Source of the DNA: Labrenzia sp. OB1
Lineage (GTDB): Bacteria > Pseudomonadota > Alphaproteobacteria > Rhizobiales > Stappiaceae
Assembly (NCBI RefSeq): GCF_001624695.1
Contig: NZ_JSEP01000014.1
Coordinates: 84,084-148,083, forward strand
Length of the DNA: 64,000 nucleotides
Direction: 5' to 3'
Below are positions 42,778 through 53,344 of this stretch, piece by piece. Position 1 is the first letter of the stretch; each line of letters begins with the position of its first letter. The notes beneath the pieces are model-generated. The model searched no databases, was not told where the DNA came from, and worked only from the letters and a program-made list of their open reading frames with translations. The position numbers and the translations under genes are program-made.

Positions 42778-42893
42778 GAGCCTGACTGACTAAACAATCT
42801 TCTGTGGTTTCATTTGCCAACCTGTATCAGGCTGCCCGAGTTCACTCGGGGTTGCCGTATTATTCCCGGCACCAAAATCATCGCGCCTTGATA

Positions 42894-44093
42894 TTACTCC
42901 AGTCCCATGCAGGACGCGTAGAAGCTGGTCGTCGCCGGCCAGTCCGAAAAGACCCCTTTCACGCCGACATCCCGCGCCAGAACGTCGAGCACTTCCAGCA
43001 TGCGTCCGTCGCCATCGATGGCCGGGCTCACGCTCTGGTAATACCAGCCGCCTCCTGACGCCAGGGGGCCGGAGCGCTCCAGGGTCCAGGTGATGATATC
43101 CAGACCTGCGTCCCTGGCAGCCTTTGCGTAGGCGGACGGCACGATCTTGCCGTCTTCCAGCGCAAGCAGGACAAAGAGCGGCGGCGCGATGAAATTCACC
43201 CCCATCTCCTTCAACTCGGACATGGAGGGTGAGAACGAACCTGGATCCATTGGATCAAGCCCGCGCCGCCCGTCGAGAAAGACTGCCTGCCGGCCGAACT
43301 CCGGCGCGTTGCGGATCCAGTAGCGCACATCTTCAAGGTCGAACGACTGCGGGTAGACATCTTCCGGTGGAATGCCGGCGTCCTTGTAGTCGTCGATCAT
43401 CTTTTGCGCATAGGCCTCGCGGGTGAAACCGTCAAAGGGCATGTCGACAACCGGGGTCTTCAGCTCCGGGGTGAACTTTACCCCCAGATCCTTGAAGAGC
43501 CGGATGGACTCCTTGTGGGTAAGCAGGGTTCCAGTGCCGGCATACAGTGCGGTCCGCCAGGGGACATTGGCCTTCAGGTAGTCCTCTACGCTGAGCGCGG
43601 TCTTGTCGGCTGCGTCCATTTTGCCGCGCAGGGACCTGAACTGCGCAAGCGTCAGGTCGGAAGTCCGGCACTCAGCAGCCGCCGGAGTGTCACCCTGCGC
43701 GGGCGTGAAGGGCTCCTCGCATGTCGCCGCCAGGTCGGTAGCCAATATGTCTGTGGTTGTCTGTAGATCGTTCTGTGAATGGCGGCAGACCAGTTCCTTG
43801 TCCTTCGTGAACGTAACGTCGCACTCCAGGATACCTGCGCCCATGAGCCCTGCGGCGCGGTAGCCTTCCTCCGTGTGCTCGGGAAACTGCAGGGGCGCGC
43901 CGCGATGGCTGATGGAAAACAGGGTCCGTTTCGTCGGCTGGCCGATGCAGGCGGCAAGCTTGTACTTCAACGGGCTATCCGCCATCTGGCCGACCAGATA
44001 GGCCGGGCGGGGACCGAGTTCGATTTCGCCGGAATGCGCGGGCGAGGCAAGGGTCAGTCCGATCACTGACAGAACGGCAAGGGCAGAACGCAT
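42894..44093 (-). CDS. glycerophosphodiester phosphodiesterase, periplasmic
   Basis: Hydrolyses glycerophosphodiesters. 399 residues with a signal peptide ([21 protein letters not shown]) and the GDPD core: [17 protein letters not shown] near 62-78 (catalytic His, Glu), [19 protein letters not shown] near 87-105 (metal-site Glu/Asp and second His) and ELKTP near 190. Single gene. Confidence 0.9.
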   Translation of the reverse strand: MRSALAVLSVIGLTLASPAHSGEIELGPRPAYLVGQMADSPLKYKLAACIGQPTKRTLFSISHRGAPLQFPEHTEEGYRAAGLMGAGILECDVTFTKDKELVCRHSQNDLQTTTDILATDLAATCEEPFTPAQGDTPAAAECRTSDLTLAQFRSLRGKMDAADKTALSVEDYLKANVPWRTALYAGTGTLLTHKESIRLFKDLGVKFTPELKTPVVDMPFDGFTREAYAQKMIDDYKDAGIPPEDVYPQSFDLEDVRYWIRNAPEFGRQAVFLDGRRGLDPMDPGSFSPSMSELKEMGVNFIAPPLFVLLALEDGKIVPSAYAKAARDAGLDIITWTLERSGPLASGGGWYYQSVSPAIDGDGRMLEVLDVLARDVGVKGVFSDWPATTSFYASCMGLE

Positions 44094-44182
44094 CTTATGT
44101 CCGGTAATTTGAGAGGGCGGGTAACGGCGAAACTCGATGTGTAACTGAATATAGCGAAGCGGTGGCGAGGGGCAAGAAGGTG

Positions 44183-45418
44183 TCAGGCTGCCGTCCAGCC
44201 GATCCGCAGCGTCTCGGGTCCGCGAACGGACAGTCCGCGCTTGTACGTGACGATGTCTTCCGCCAGTTCAATGTCCCGGAACCTCTTGAGCAGAGTTGAA
44301 AAGATGATGTCCATGTCCAGCCGGGCCAGATGATTGCCGAGGCAGAAATGCGCGCCGCGGCCGAAGGCGATATGCCAGTTGGGCGTGCGCCCGGCGTCGA
44401 ACCTGTCCGCATCGGGAAACTGCTCCGGATCGCGGTTCGCGGACCCGTAGAGAACACCGAACTTGGTGCCGCGCGGAAACACCCGTCCTCCGATTTCAAC
44501 ATCCCTGGTTGTGTAGCGGTGAAAAAAGGGCAGGGGAGATTCGTAGCGGAACATCTCCTGGACAGCCGTTTTCATGAGGCTCGGATCGGCGCGCAGGCGT
44601 TGCATTTCATCCGGGAATTTCAACAGTGCATGCATCCCGCTGCCAAGGACGTCGATCGTCGACCCGTGTCCCGCCATCAGGATCAGCATGGCGGTGGAGA
44701 TGAATTCGTCGTGGTTTATATGGCCCTGCCGCTCGGCCTCGATCATCAGGCTCATCAGGTCGTCTTCGGGGTTGGTTTCCCGTTTTGCCTTGAGCTTCAG
44801 CAGATAGTCATAGAATTCAGTGGTGTTGCGTTCGGCGAGCTCCTTGCGCTCATCCGAACGGTCGATATCGAAGAACTGCACGATGTTTTCCGACCAGACG
44901 CGCAACTGCGGGCAATCCTCGTCGGGCACCCCCAGAACGCGGCCGATGATGTGGCCGGGCACATGGGCGGCAAGATCGCCGATGAAGTCGATCCCGTCGC
45001 GGTCACCCAGCCTGTCGAACAGCGTATCGACATATGTCTGAATGTCGTCTCTCAGCTTTCCCACCATCACCGGCGTGAACAGCTTGAACACCTGCTTGCG
45101 CAGCCGGTCATGCACGGCGCCGTCGCTGTCGAGCAGCGAAAATTGCACGAAGCGGGAATGATGCGGCATGTCGTGCCAGTTTTGTGCCCGTTTCTGCGCG
45201 GCGATTTCCTCAGGCGCGGCGACATGGTCGAGGGTACGAACCATGTCGTCGTCAAGCACTATTCGGGAGACATCCGAAAAGCGCGACGCCAGCCAGATGT
45301 CGAACTCCTCATAGTAGGTCAGGCCCTCCGTAGCGCGGAGGGCCGCGTAAAAAGGGTAGGGATCCTGTGCGAATTCGGCTGACAGGGGGGCAAAGCAAAG
45401 GTCTGTGGACGGCGGCAT
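44183..45418 (-). CDS. cytochrome P450
   Basis: Soluble haem mono-oxygenase of 411 residues. Seen: I-helix [13 protein letters not shown] near 241-253 (Thr in the oxygen-activating position), K-helix ExxR as EMFR near 284-287 and the haem loop [14 protein letters not shown] near 344-357 with the ligand Cys. No reductase or ferredoxin gene next to it. ATG 45418 chosen because the upstream frame to 45562 does not look conserved. Substrate unknown. Confidence 0.92.
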   Translation of the reverse strand: MPPSTDLCFAPLSAEFAQDPYPFYAALRATEGLTYYEEFDIWLASRFSDVSRIVLDDDMVRTLDHVAAPEEIAAQKRAQNWHDMPHHSRFVQFSLLDSDGAVHDRLRKQVFKLFTPVMVGKLRDDIQTYVDTLFDRLGDRDGIDFIGDLAAHVPGHIIGRVLGVPDEDCPQLRVWSENIVQFFDIDRSDERKELAERNTTEFYDYLLKLKAKRETNPEDDLMSLMIEAERQGHINHDEFISTAMLILMAGHGSTIDVLGSGMHALLKFPDEMQRLRADPSLMKTAVQEMFRYESPLPFFHRYTTRDVEIGGRVFPRGTKFGVLYGSANRDPEQFPDADRFDAGRTPNWHIAFGRGAHFCLGNHLARLDMDIIFSTLLKRFRDIELAEDIVTYKRGLSVRGPETLRIGWTAA

Positions 45419-45620
45419 GCAGGACTCTTGGAGTGAACGGCGATCGGGTAGAATTGTGATTCTTGGCAGCGTCGAAGATTTGATTGCCCAAGTGCAAGCG
45501 AAAAGAACGGATTGTGATCTGTTTTTGCTGGTCATCGTGCTTTTCCCTGTGCCTGCGGACAACGCCTGGGGATTGCGAGGAAAGGACAGAATTGACGATA
45601 ACTGTGTGAGATTGAATTTC

Positions 45621-45636
45621 TTAACAGTTTGTTAAC
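45621..45636 (+). promoter_or_regulatory. CtrA-type binding site TTAA-N7-TTAAC
   Basis: TTAACAGTTTGTTAAC matches the full CtrA consensus TTAA-N7-TTAA, about 60-75 bases before the small gene at 45695. In alphaproteobacteria CtrA controls cell-cycle, motility and other genes. Confidence 0.55.
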
Positions 45637-45694
45637 TTGCTGCGGTCATGTCCCGCGCCAGTCCGGAGAAATAAATCAGGTGCGTGAGGCCGTT

Positions 45695-45883
45695 ATGCGT
45701 GTTCCAAAGGCTTTCAGGGAAGAATATCAGAGCTTCTTGCGGGAAGCCGGATTCGACAATCCGAACCCGCAGGCCCTGCTGATGGAACTCGCCTCGCTCA
45801 GCATGGATGTCTACCTGAAGGAAATCGCCTGGTTGTCGGATTTCATCGGCAGGATCGAACGGGCGAAACGCGAGGCCGCTTGA
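45695..45883 (+). CDS. small conserved-looking protein of unknown function
   Basis: 62 residues, mostly helical (MRVPKAFREEYQSFLREAGF..., then helix with LSMDVYLKEIAWLSDFIGRI). No family recognised. ATG 45695; GTG 45680 is an alternative start. Preceded by a CtrA-like box and convergent with the flavodoxin gene. Confidence 0.5.
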   Translation: MRVPKAFREEYQSFLREAGFDNPNPQALLMELASLSMDVYLKEIAWLSDFIGRIERAKREAA

Positions 45884-45904
45884 GACTATCGGTGTCCTGA
45901 AAGC

Positions 45905-46399
45905 CTAATTTTGCGGGGCCGTACCCTTGGGTGCCAGGGCAGGCTTGAGCGCTTCGACGAAGCTTGCGGTTTTTTCCTTGTGCTTGCCCGACTTAATATC
46001 GCCTTCGGTTATTTCGAGTGTCGCTACTGGTGATTTGCCGCACAGATCTTCCATTTGTTTGAAGACGTCCTGTCCTCCGACATTGCCTTCGGTGCAGAAG
46101 AAAGCGATCCTTTCGAATCCTTCGGCGTGTTCGTGTATGTAAGTCCGTACCGCTGGCGGGAGACTGCTGGCCCAAACCGGTGTGCCCACAATGACGAGAT
46201 CGTAATTTTCTGGAGTGGTATGGACCGGCTTCAGCTGGGTCTCGCGTTTGAACAACGCCCCCAAACCGGCAATCAGATAATTCCGACGCCGGCGTTCCTC
46301 CAGTTCTTCCAGATCTGCACCCAGGGTGCCGGAGATCACTTCTGCGACCGAATGGGTATGTCCGGTCCTGGAATAGAAAACGGTCAGAATTCTGCTCAT
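45905..46399 (-). CDS. flavodoxin family protein
   Basis: FMN-binding electron carrier, 164 residues. Phosphate loop TVFYSRTGHTHSVAEVI near 5-21 and VIVGTPVWASSLPP near 68-81 fit the flavodoxin fold. ATG 46399 chosen: the longer frame to 46525 adds a Cys/Pro-rich leader unlike flavodoxins. Might serve as an electron donor, but no partner is shown. Confidence 0.85.
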   Translation of the reverse strand: MSRILTVFYSRTGHTHSVAEVISGTLGADLEELEERRRRNYLIAGLGALFKRETQLKPVHTTPENYDLVIVGTPVWASSLPPAVRTYIHEHAEGFERIAFFCTEGNVGGQDVFKQMEDLCGKSPVATLEITEGDIKSGKHKEKTASFVEALKPALAPKGTAPQN

Positions 46400-46628
46400 T
46401 GCCAACATCCCAACGCCACTCACCGGGAGGCACCAACAGCAGTAAGGCACGCCCGATGCCGGAGGCCGGTGTTCCCGTCCATTTGAAGTGAACCTCATCA
46501 AAATGCGTTTTATCTTCGCGCTCATTGACCGGTGTCAATTGGCGCCCGCGAGGGTCTGGTATGAGGTTGTCGCGCCTGTTTTTTGTTCTTGCCGGGCGAA
46601 AGTCAACAGGTGCGGGAGAGCTGGTGGG

Positions 46629-47471
46629 TCAGCGCGACAGCAGTATGGGAACACCACTGTTTTCAAGCATTTCCGATGTGGTCCCCCCCAAGATGTTCTG
46701 GCGGAGCCTCGAATGTCCGTAAGCCCCCATGACAATCATGTCGCTCTTGATCTCGCCTGCCTTTTCAAGCAGGGCCTGAGAGACAGGTCTTCCTTCGGAC
46801 GCAACGACCCGTACGTGGGGCTTCAGGCCATGGCGGGAGAGGATCAGGGCCATGTCGCTGCCCGGGTCCTGACCGTGTTCCTCATTGCCGATGACCGGAT
46901 CGACGACAAGGAGATCGATCTGAGCCGCCTTTTTCAGAAAAGGCAAGGCATCGGTCACGGCACGGGCGGCTTCCCGTTGGGCGTTCCAGGCGATCGCGAT
47001 CCGTTGGCCGAATATGTCCAATTCCGGAGCTTTTGGAATGTAGAGAACCGGTCTGCCGGAATCGAACAGGGCGCCATCAATCGCGTTTTTCTCAATACTC
47101 TCCAGCTCCTGTTCGGCGGAGCGCAGAACAATCGCCAGATCGCAGTAGATCGCATGACGCGCTACCAGATTGTCCTCCCGCTCCGGGGAGGAGAGACAGG
47201 GACGAAGATCGTAGGAAAGACTTTCCCGTGCGAGCAACTGGTCCATCCGCAGGTTGACTTCGGCAAGGTCCGCCTTGCGCTGGTCGCACTCCTCGGACCA
47301 GATTTTCACGTAGCCGTGCCCTCCGTAGCCGTAAAAGGGAAGATGCGGCACTTCACCGATGTTGAGGACGGTCAGATGAGCATCATGCGCGCGCGCCACG
47401 GCGGTGGCCAGGCCGATACTCTCCAGAGCCGTCTTGAATTCCATGATCGCAAGGATTGTTTTGATGGACAT
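46629..47471 (-). CDS. universal stress protein, tandem UspA domains
   Basis: 280 residues with two UspA-like halves; the C-terminal half ends MGAYGHSRLRQNILGGTTSEMLENSGVPILLSR (in pieces), carrying the G-2x-G-9x-G(S/T) ATP-binding motif; the first half lacks it. ATG 47471 with SD AAGGAAA. Divergent from the cation ATPase gene 236 bases away. Confidence 0.88.
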   Translation of the reverse strand: MSIKTILAIMEFKTALESIGLATAVARAHDAHLTVLNIGEVPHLPFYGYGGHGYVKIWSEECDQRKADLAEVNLRMDQLLARESLSYDLRPCLSSPEREDNLVARHAIYCDLAIVLRSAEQELESIEKNAIDGALFDSGRPVLYIPKAPELDIFGQRIAIAWNAQREAARAVTDALPFLKKAAQIDLLVVDPVIGNEEHGQDPGSDMALILSRHGLKPHVRVVASEGRPVSQALLEKAGEIKSDMIVMGAYGHSRLRQNILGGTTSEMLENSGVPILLSR

Positions 47472-47707
47472 GGCCGGTTTCCTTGCAGGTGGAAGGCGCA
47501 TCGAACGCCTGTCGGAAAAGCGATTATCACCGATAGGATGTATCGGCGGCAAGCAGGGATAGAATACCACTTTCTGCCGACAGGAATGACAGACTGTTTG
47601 ACTGTGCACGGTTCCGCTGAGCGGCGCTGCCGGACGACGGCATTCAGCGCACCCTCTCGCGGGATCGGCCCGGCCGAAAGAAACAGGAAAGTGTGATCCG
47701 AGGAACA

Positions 47708-50422
47708 ATGGAAACGACCGGAACCGTGACGAATGCCTTTGCCCTCGAGAGCGGGGAGATTGCCGAGAAATTTGCCACCCGGCCGGGGCAGGGGCTGGCG
47801 GAGGCCGAAGCCGTTCGCCGTCGTGGTGTTCATGGTCCCAACCGGCTCCGCGAGCACAAGACCCGCAGCACGCTTCTCATCCTGGCGCATCAGTTCACCG
47901 GCATAATCGTATGGATGCTCGCGGCGGCGGCGGTCTTGTCATTCGTTTTGGGGGATGTCGCGGACTCGGTCGCAATCGTCATCGTCCTGCTGCTGAATGG
48001 GGCCATAGGATTTTTCACCGAACTGCGTGCCGCGCGGTCGATGGAAGCTCTCATGCGCATAACCGAAGTCCGCACGCGCGTGCGCCGGGACGGGCGGGTG
48101 CGCGACATAGACGCTCACGAGCTGGTGCCGGGGGATGTTGTGGTTCTGGAAGCCGGTGACGTGGTCACAGCGGATCTGCGGCTCGTGACCGCATCGAACC
48201 TGTTGTGCGATGAATCCCTGCTCACTGGTGAATCCGCGCCCGTTGCGAAACAGACCGCCAGCATCGCCCCCGGTGCCGGTGTCGCGGACCGGACGAACAT
48301 GGCGTTCAGCGGAACTGCGGTCACCCAGGGGCTCGGGGAGGGGATTGTCGTCGCCACCGGAATGGAGACGCAGCTCGGTCATATCAGCGCGCTTGCCGAG
48401 GAGGCGGACTCCGACGCCTCGCCCCTGGAACAACGTCTCGACAAACTGGGTCAGAAGCTTGTCTGGCTGACGCTGGGTTTGGCGGCGTTGACCAGCCTTG
48501 CCGGCATCTTGTGGGGCAACTCCATTGCCGAGATGGTCAAGACCGGTGTGGCACTGGCCGTGGCGGCAATTCCGGAGGGACTTCCGGTCGTCGCCACGCT
48601 CTGTCTGGCGCGTGGCATGTGGCGGATGGCGGCCCGCAATGCGATTGTCACTCAATTGTCCTCGGTGGAAACCCTCGGAGCGACCACCCTGATCCTTACC
48701 GACAAGACCGGCACTCTGACGGAGAACCGGATGTCGGTGGTCAGCTATCTCCTCGGCGGCACGGACGTCGAGGTATCGCGCGACGGGGAAGATGTTGCTT
48801 TCCGCATGTCGGACAACTGCGAGGTCCCTGCTGGTTCGGAGAGCCTGAACTGGGCACTGAAGGTTGGCGTCCTGTGCAACACGGCCGAGCCGGATCTTGA
48901 GGACGGCAGCGCCCGCATCGGCGACCCCATGGAAATCGCATTGCTTGCCGTTGCCGCCAGGGCTGACCTGACCAGGACGTCCCTTGCAGCGGATTTCCGG
49001 GAGGTCAGGCAGTATGCTTTCGATCCGCTTCGCAAAATGATGGCGACGGTCTTCACACGCGACGATGACAGCCTCTACGCGGTGAAGGGCGCCCCCGAAT
49101 ATGTGCTCGACGTATCGCGCTCGGTTCTCGTGGACGGCGGCCCGCGTGAGATGAGCGAGCAGGACCTGGCCGAATGGCGCGCGCGCAGCGCACTGGCGGC
49201 GAGCAGGGGACTGCGTGTTCTGGCTCTGGCCATGAAGACGGCGGCAACGGAAACCGAAGATCCGTATGAGGAACTGACACTGGTCGCGCTGGTCTGCTTT
49301 CTCGATCCCCTGCGCGAGGATATTCCCGCCGCCATAGAGGCAAGCCAGAACGCCGGCGTGCGCGTCGTCATGATGACGGGAGATCATGCGGACACAGCCG
49401 CCAAGATCGCTCAGGAGGCAGGCCTCGGCACGGAGCCGCTCAAGGTGCTGACGGGCCGGGATCTCGCCGGCATCGACCCCTCATCCGCTGATGAGACGAC
49501 GCGTGAGAACGTGCTTCAGACGGATGTATTCGCGCGGGTGGCGCCCGATACCAAACTCAAGCTGGTGTCGCTTTTTCAGGAACAGGGCCACGTGGTCGCC
49601 ATGACGGGCGACGGCGTCAATGACGCGCCGGCCCTGAAAAAGGCGGATATCGGCATTGCCATGGGCTTGCGCGGCACACAGGTGGCGCGCGAAGCGTCCG
49701 ACATCGTTCTGAAGGACGATGCCTTCGCGACGATCATCGCGGCCATGCGCCAGGGGCGAACGATCTTCGAAAACATCCGCAATTTCGTGGTCTACCTGAT
49801 GTCCTGCAATGTCAGCGAGATCCTGATTGTCGGGATTGCCGTCGGCGTTGGCCTGCCGGCTCCGCTTTTGCCCTTGCAGATCCTGTTTCTGAATCTCGTC
49901 ACCGATGTCTTCCCCGCTTTCGCGCTGGGGCTTGGCCGGGGAGACGAGGCAATCATGTCGGAGCCTCCGCGCGATCCGGACGAACCGATCATAGACAGGA
50001 AGAGATGGTTCCTGATCGGGCTGCTTGGCGGGGCGATCACCCTTGCCACCCTCTCGGCCTTCGTGTTGGCGCTTTTTTATCTTGACCTTGGAACCGACAC
50101 CGCGGTGGTCGTCGCTTTTCTGACCCTTGCCCTTGCCCAGCTATGGAATGTTTTCAATGTCCGGCGGCCCTCCCTGGCAGTTGTTCGCAATGAAATCAGC
50201 CGCAACCCGTATGTCTGGGCAGCCCTTGCACTCTGCCTCGGTCTCCTGGGCCTTGCGATGGGGCATCCGACCCTTGGCGATGTTCTGGGTCTTCACTGGC
50301 CAGGTTCGGAAGCAATGCTTCTCGCTGTCTCCCTGAGCTTTCTGCCGCTGTTGATCGGTCAGGCGTTCCTGATGCTGTTCCGTCCGGGCCAATCGCCTGA
50401 CCGGAACCGCAATCACCGGTGA
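47708..50422 (+). CDS. cation-transporting P-type ATPase, P2 family
   Basis: About 904 residues, nearly the full SERCA/PMCA-like length. DKTGTLTENRMS near 331-342 (phosphorylated Asp), IPEGLP in M4 near 290, the TGES-type loop LLTGESAPVAK near 165, MTGDGVNDAPALKKADIGIAMG near 635-656, and a C-terminal domain with QILFLNLVTDVFPAFALG. A Ca2+ or Na+/K+-type pump is likely; ion not certain. ATG 47708 with GAGGAA upstream. Confidence 0.9.
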   Translation: METTGTVTNAFALESGEIAEKFATRPGQGLAEAEAVRRRGVHGPNRLREHKTRSTLLILAHQFTGIIVWMLAAAAVLSFVLGDVADSVAIVIVLLLNGAIGFFTELRAARSMEALMRITEVRTRVRRDGRVRDIDAHELVPGDVVVLEAGDVVTADLRLVTASNLLCDESLLTGESAPVAKQTASIAPGAGVADRTNMAFSGTAVTQGLGEGIVVATGMETQLGHISALAEEADSDASPLEQRLDKLGQKLVWLTLGLAALTSLAGILWGNSIAEMVKTGVALAVAAIPEGLPVVATLCLARGMWRMAARNAIVTQLSSVETLGATTLILTDKTGTLTENRMSVVSYLLGGTDVEVSRDGEDVAFRMSDNCEVPAGSESLNWALKVGVLCNTAEPDLEDGSARIGDPMEIALLAVAARADLTRTSLAADFREVRQYAFDPLRKMMATVFTRDDDSLYAVKGAPEYVLDVSRSVLVDGGPREMSEQDLAEWRARSALAASRGLRVLALAMKTAATETEDPYEELTLVALVCFLDPLREDIPAAIEASQNAGVRVVMMTGDHADTAAKIAQEAGLGTEPLKVLTGRDLAGIDPSSADETTRENVLQTDVFARVAPDTKLKLVSLFQEQGHVVAMTGDGVNDAPALKKADIGIAMGLRGTQVAREASDIVLKDDAFATIIAAMRQGRTIFENIRNFVVYLMSCNVSEILIVGIAVGVGLPAPLLPLQILFLNLVTDVFPAFALGLGRGDEAIMSEPPRDPDEPIIDRKRWFLIGLLGGAITLATLSAFVLALFYLDLGTDTAVVVAFLTLALAQLWNVFNVRRPSLAVVRNEISRNPYVWAALALCLGLLGLAMGHPTLGDVLGLHWPGSEAMLLAVSLSFLPLLIGQAFLMLFRPGQSPDRNRNHR

Positions 50423-50633
50423 CACCCGCATCACCGGACCGGAACAGTCATGCTGAAGACGGGACCTGTCCGTCGGAGACAGCGCGGCGTGACAAGCCAT
50501 CGGACATGCAGGCCTCGCCGAACTGCCGCGACGATCCGGGGCTGTCCGCGGCCTTCAACGATTTGCTCTGAAAGTCTGTTGATCTGGAGCCGCTGGCGTT
50601 CCATACCCCTTGTCCAGACGAGGATCCGAACAC

Positions 50634-51527
50634 GTGAAGACGAACGGCGTATTGCCCACCCAAATCCTGACAAGGCCCGAATTCGGCCTTGGGCTGATGT
50701 GGATGGCGTTCAGCATGGTGTCCTTCATCGGAATGTCGGTCGGCTCGCGCGAACTGGCGGCCACGCTTTCCATCAATCAGGTGCTGTTCTTCCGCGCGCT
50801 GGTCGGTCTTTTCGTGATCCTGGCCGTGGGCAGATCCCTGCTGCCGGAAGTTCGGCAGATGACCATGATGCGGCTGCACGTCCTGCGCAACGTCATCCAT
50901 TTCGCCGCACAGTATTTCTGGACCATCGGCGTGGTCATGCTGCCCCTGGCTTCCGTTTTCGCGCTGGAATTCACGATGCCGATCTGGGTAGCGTTCTTCG
51001 CCTGGATCTTGCTGAAGGAACGCCTGACCAGACCGCGCATCCTTGCCACCATCGGCGGGTTCATCGGGGTGCTGGTCATCGTGCGTCCTGGCGTCGGCAT
51101 GGTCGATCCTGCCGCCGGCCTTGTCCTGATCGCCGCCGCTGGCTACGGCCTGTCGCTGATCTTCGTCAAACGCCTGACCGGATATTGCTCGCCCGGGGTG
51201 ATCGTGGTGTGGATGATCCTCATCCAGCTGCCGCTGGGTTTCGTCGCGGCCCTGACCGCATGGAACGAAGTGCACCTCACGGACGTGCCCTGGATGCTCG
51301 TGGCCGGCATCGGCGCGCTCAGCGCCCATTTCTGTCAGGCGCAGGCGTTGAAGAGGTTGGAGGCCTCCGTGGTCATGCCCATCGACTTCCTGCGTGTGCC
51401 GCTCGCTGCGGTCGTCGGATACTACGCCTACGGGGAGGCAATAGACCTCTGGGTGTTCCTGGGCGGCGGCATCATCCTGTTCTCGAACTATCGTGCCGTA
51501 ATGGCGGAGCGCCGCGCTGCACGGTGA
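50634..51527 (+). CDS. DMT superfamily (EamA) transporter
   Basis: About 297 residues with ten predicted helices in two EamA repeats; the first has RALVGLFVILAVG and TMPIWVAFFAWILLKERLTRPR (in pieces), the second ISAHFCQAQALKRLEASVV. GTG 50634 preferred, GAGGA 9 bases before. Exports a small metabolite, unknown. Confidence 0.82.
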   Translation: MKTNGVLPTQILTRPEFGLGLMWMAFSMVSFIGMSVGSRELAATLSINQVLFFRALVGLFVILAVGRSLLPEVRQMTMMRLHVLRNVIHFAAQYFWTIGVVMLPLASVFALEFTMPIWVAFFAWILLKERLTRPRILATIGGFIGVLVIVRPGVGMVDPAAGLVLIAAAGYGLSLIFVKRLTGYCSPGVIVVWMILIQLPLGFVAALTAWNEVHLTDVPWMLVAGIGALSAHFCQAQALKRLEASVVMPIDFLRVPLAAVVGYYAYGEAIDLWVFLGGGIILFSNYRAVMAERRAAR

Positions 51528-51673
51528 AGCGGGAACAGCGAAACTCCACCGAACTGCCGCATCGATAAAACCGTCAGCCGCGTCCGGTTGATATCGAGGC
51601 GTCTGCACGGGCAAAGTCACCGCAGGCGACTTATGGGAGACGGCAAGCTACGCGCGAAGGGGGCATTGCCCTC

Positions 51674-52399
51674 TCATCTGTCGTTTTGGGCCCGCCAGGC
51701 AGTGAACTTGACGAGGTTCTCTTCTCTGGTTGCCGGGTAGAGGCCGATGATCGTTTCGCCGGCGCGGACCTGCTCCATGGCGAAATCCTCGTAAGCCGTC
51801 ATTTCGGTTGCTTCATCGGCAACTTCGTCAGCCAGATGCGCCGGGATGATGATGACGCTGTCATCGTCGCCCACAACAATGTCGCCGGGGAAGACGGGCG
51901 CATCGCCGCAGCCGATCGGGACATTGATATCGATGGCTTCGTTGATCGTCAGATTGGTCGGGCTTGAGGGGCGGGAGTGGTAGGCCGGCATGTCCAGTTC
52001 ACCGATATTCATCGCATCCCGGAAACCGCCATCGGTCACGATACCAGCGCCACCGCGAACCATCAGTCGGGTGATAAGAATGTCGCCGGCGCTTGCCGCA
52101 TCCGCATTGCGGCGGCTGTCCATGACCAGCACATGCCCTGGCGGGCAGGTTTCGATCGCGTGCCGTTGCGGGTGTTCGGGGTTGCGGAACTCGACGAGTT
52201 GGTTGCGGTCCTCGCGTGCGGGCATGTAGCGCAGGGTAAAGGCCGGGCCGACCATGTTGCGGCCCTTGGCCTTGACGGGCCGAACGTCCTGGATCACCTG
52301 GTGGCGCAATCCGCGTTTGTACAGCGCTGTGGCAAGTGTTGCGACCGAGACGTTGCGGAGTTTTTCGAGGGTAGTTGGATTTGGAGGTGTGGCGGTCAT
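51674..52399 (-). CDS. RraA-family protein (aldolase-like)
   Basis: 241 residues: GPAFTLRYMPA near 51-61, GDILITRLMVRGGAGIVTDGGFRD near 105-128 and the later PVFPGDIVVGDDDSVIIIPAHLADEV. RraA-family proteins include regulators of RNase E and 4-hydroxy-4-methyl-2-oxoglutarate aldolases; the RGGAG..TDG element fits the aldolase/decarboxylase side. Last gene of the sugar-acid operon, 39 bases after the DapA-like gene, so an aldolase or decarboxylase role is likelier than RNase control. Confidence 0.82.
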   Translation of the reverse strand: MTATPPNPTTLEKLRNVSVATLATALYKRGLRHQVIQDVRPVKAKGRNMVGPAFTLRYMPAREDRNQLVEFRNPEHPQRHAIETCPPGHVLVMDSRRNADAASAGDILITRLMVRGGAGIVTDGGFRDAMNIGELDMPAYHSRPSSPTNLTINEAIDINVPIGCGDAPVFPGDIVVGDDDSVIIIPAHLADEVADEATEMTAYEDFAMEQVRAGETIIGLYPATREENLVKFTAWRAQNDR

Positions 52400-52438
52400 G
52401 GATCTCTCTCAGGGATTGGCGGCAAATCCGCCCCGGTT

Positions 52439-53344
52439 TCAGGCGTTGATCAGATTGTGGGTTCGCATGAAATTGGTCAGGCGGGTCATCTGATCCGGGT
52501 TCAATGGCCAGGCGGCGGGCGGGCGGGCATGACCGCAATCCTCCCCCATCAACGCGAGAGCCGCCTTGACACCGGGAACGTTGGCGCCACCCTGTTCCTC
52601 GGCACGGATGTCTTCAAAGACCTGCATTTCGGCGATAAGTTGCCGGGCAACTGCGTAGTCACCCCTTTCCAGAGCGGTGTTGATCGCCACCGAGCGCTCG
52701 GGCCAGACGTTGATCAGTCCGGAGGTGAACCCTCTGGCTCCAACGGCATAGAAGACCGGAGCCCAGACCTCTGCCAGCCCTCCTGTCCAGATGATGTGGT
52801 CCGGCGCAGCCTCGATCGCGGCCTTCAGCTTCATCGGGTTGGGTGTCGCCCATTTGACGCCGATCACACCGGGTATCTTGCAGATGTCGGCGATGGCGGT
52901 GGTGCCGATGGCGTCATTGCGCAGATACAAGATGAGAGGCAGACCGTCACCGGCCTCCTGGACCGCGCGGATATAATCACCGATGCCGCGCGGGGCGACG
53001 AACGGGTCGGGCGGCTGATGGATCATCAAGGCATCCGCGCCAGCGGCGGCGGATGCCTCTGCCAGACGGCAGGCGTCGCGAACCCCCCGGCCGACACCGG
53101 CCACCAGCGGTACGCGTTTGGCGATATGGCCGGCGGCGGCCCGCACCATCGCGACAGCCTCATCCGTGGTCAGCCCGTAGAATTCGCCTGTGTTGCCGTT
53201 GGCGGTTAGAACATGCAAGCCTGCGGCGATTGCACGATCGACCACCGAGGCTTGCAGGGCGGGTGCGATTTCGCCATCGGCTCCGAATGGCGTGACGAGG
53301 ATGCCGGAGACGCCGGTTAGGGCGCGGCTCAGATCATGCGTCAT
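52439..53344 (-). CDS. DapA-family lyase (dihydrodipicolinate synthase-like)
   Basis: 301-residue TIM-barrel class I aldolase or dehydratase. Schiff-base Lys in GVIGVKWATPN near 141-151, catalytic Tyr in LILYLRNDA near 112-120, N-terminal LVTPFGADGEI. In this operon it likely acts on 2-keto-3-deoxy sugar acid made by the IlvD-type dehydratase, rather than on lysine biosynthesis. Start overlaps the upstream gene by 11 bases. Confidence 0.86.
   Translation of the reverse strand: MTHDLSRALTGVSGILVTPFGADGEIAPALQASVVDRAIAAGLHVLTANGNTGEFYGLTTDEAVAMVRAAAGHIAKRVPLVAGVGRGVRDACRLAEASAAAGADALMIHQPPDPFVAPRGIGDYIRAVQEAGDGLPLILYLRNDAIGTTAIADICKIPGVIGVKWATPNPMKLKAAIEAAPDHIIWTGGLAEVWAPVFYAVGARGFTSGLINVWPERSVAINTALERGDYAVARQLIAEMQVFEDIRAEEQGGANVPGVKAALALMGEDCGHARPPAAWPLNPDQMTRLTNFMRTHNLINA

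Noticed and set aside
42835..42900. tRNA-Pro gene after ihfA-merR, as in some rhizobia
   Set aside because: Only a 6-bp hairpin is present; no cloverleaf arms or TTC-loop sequence.
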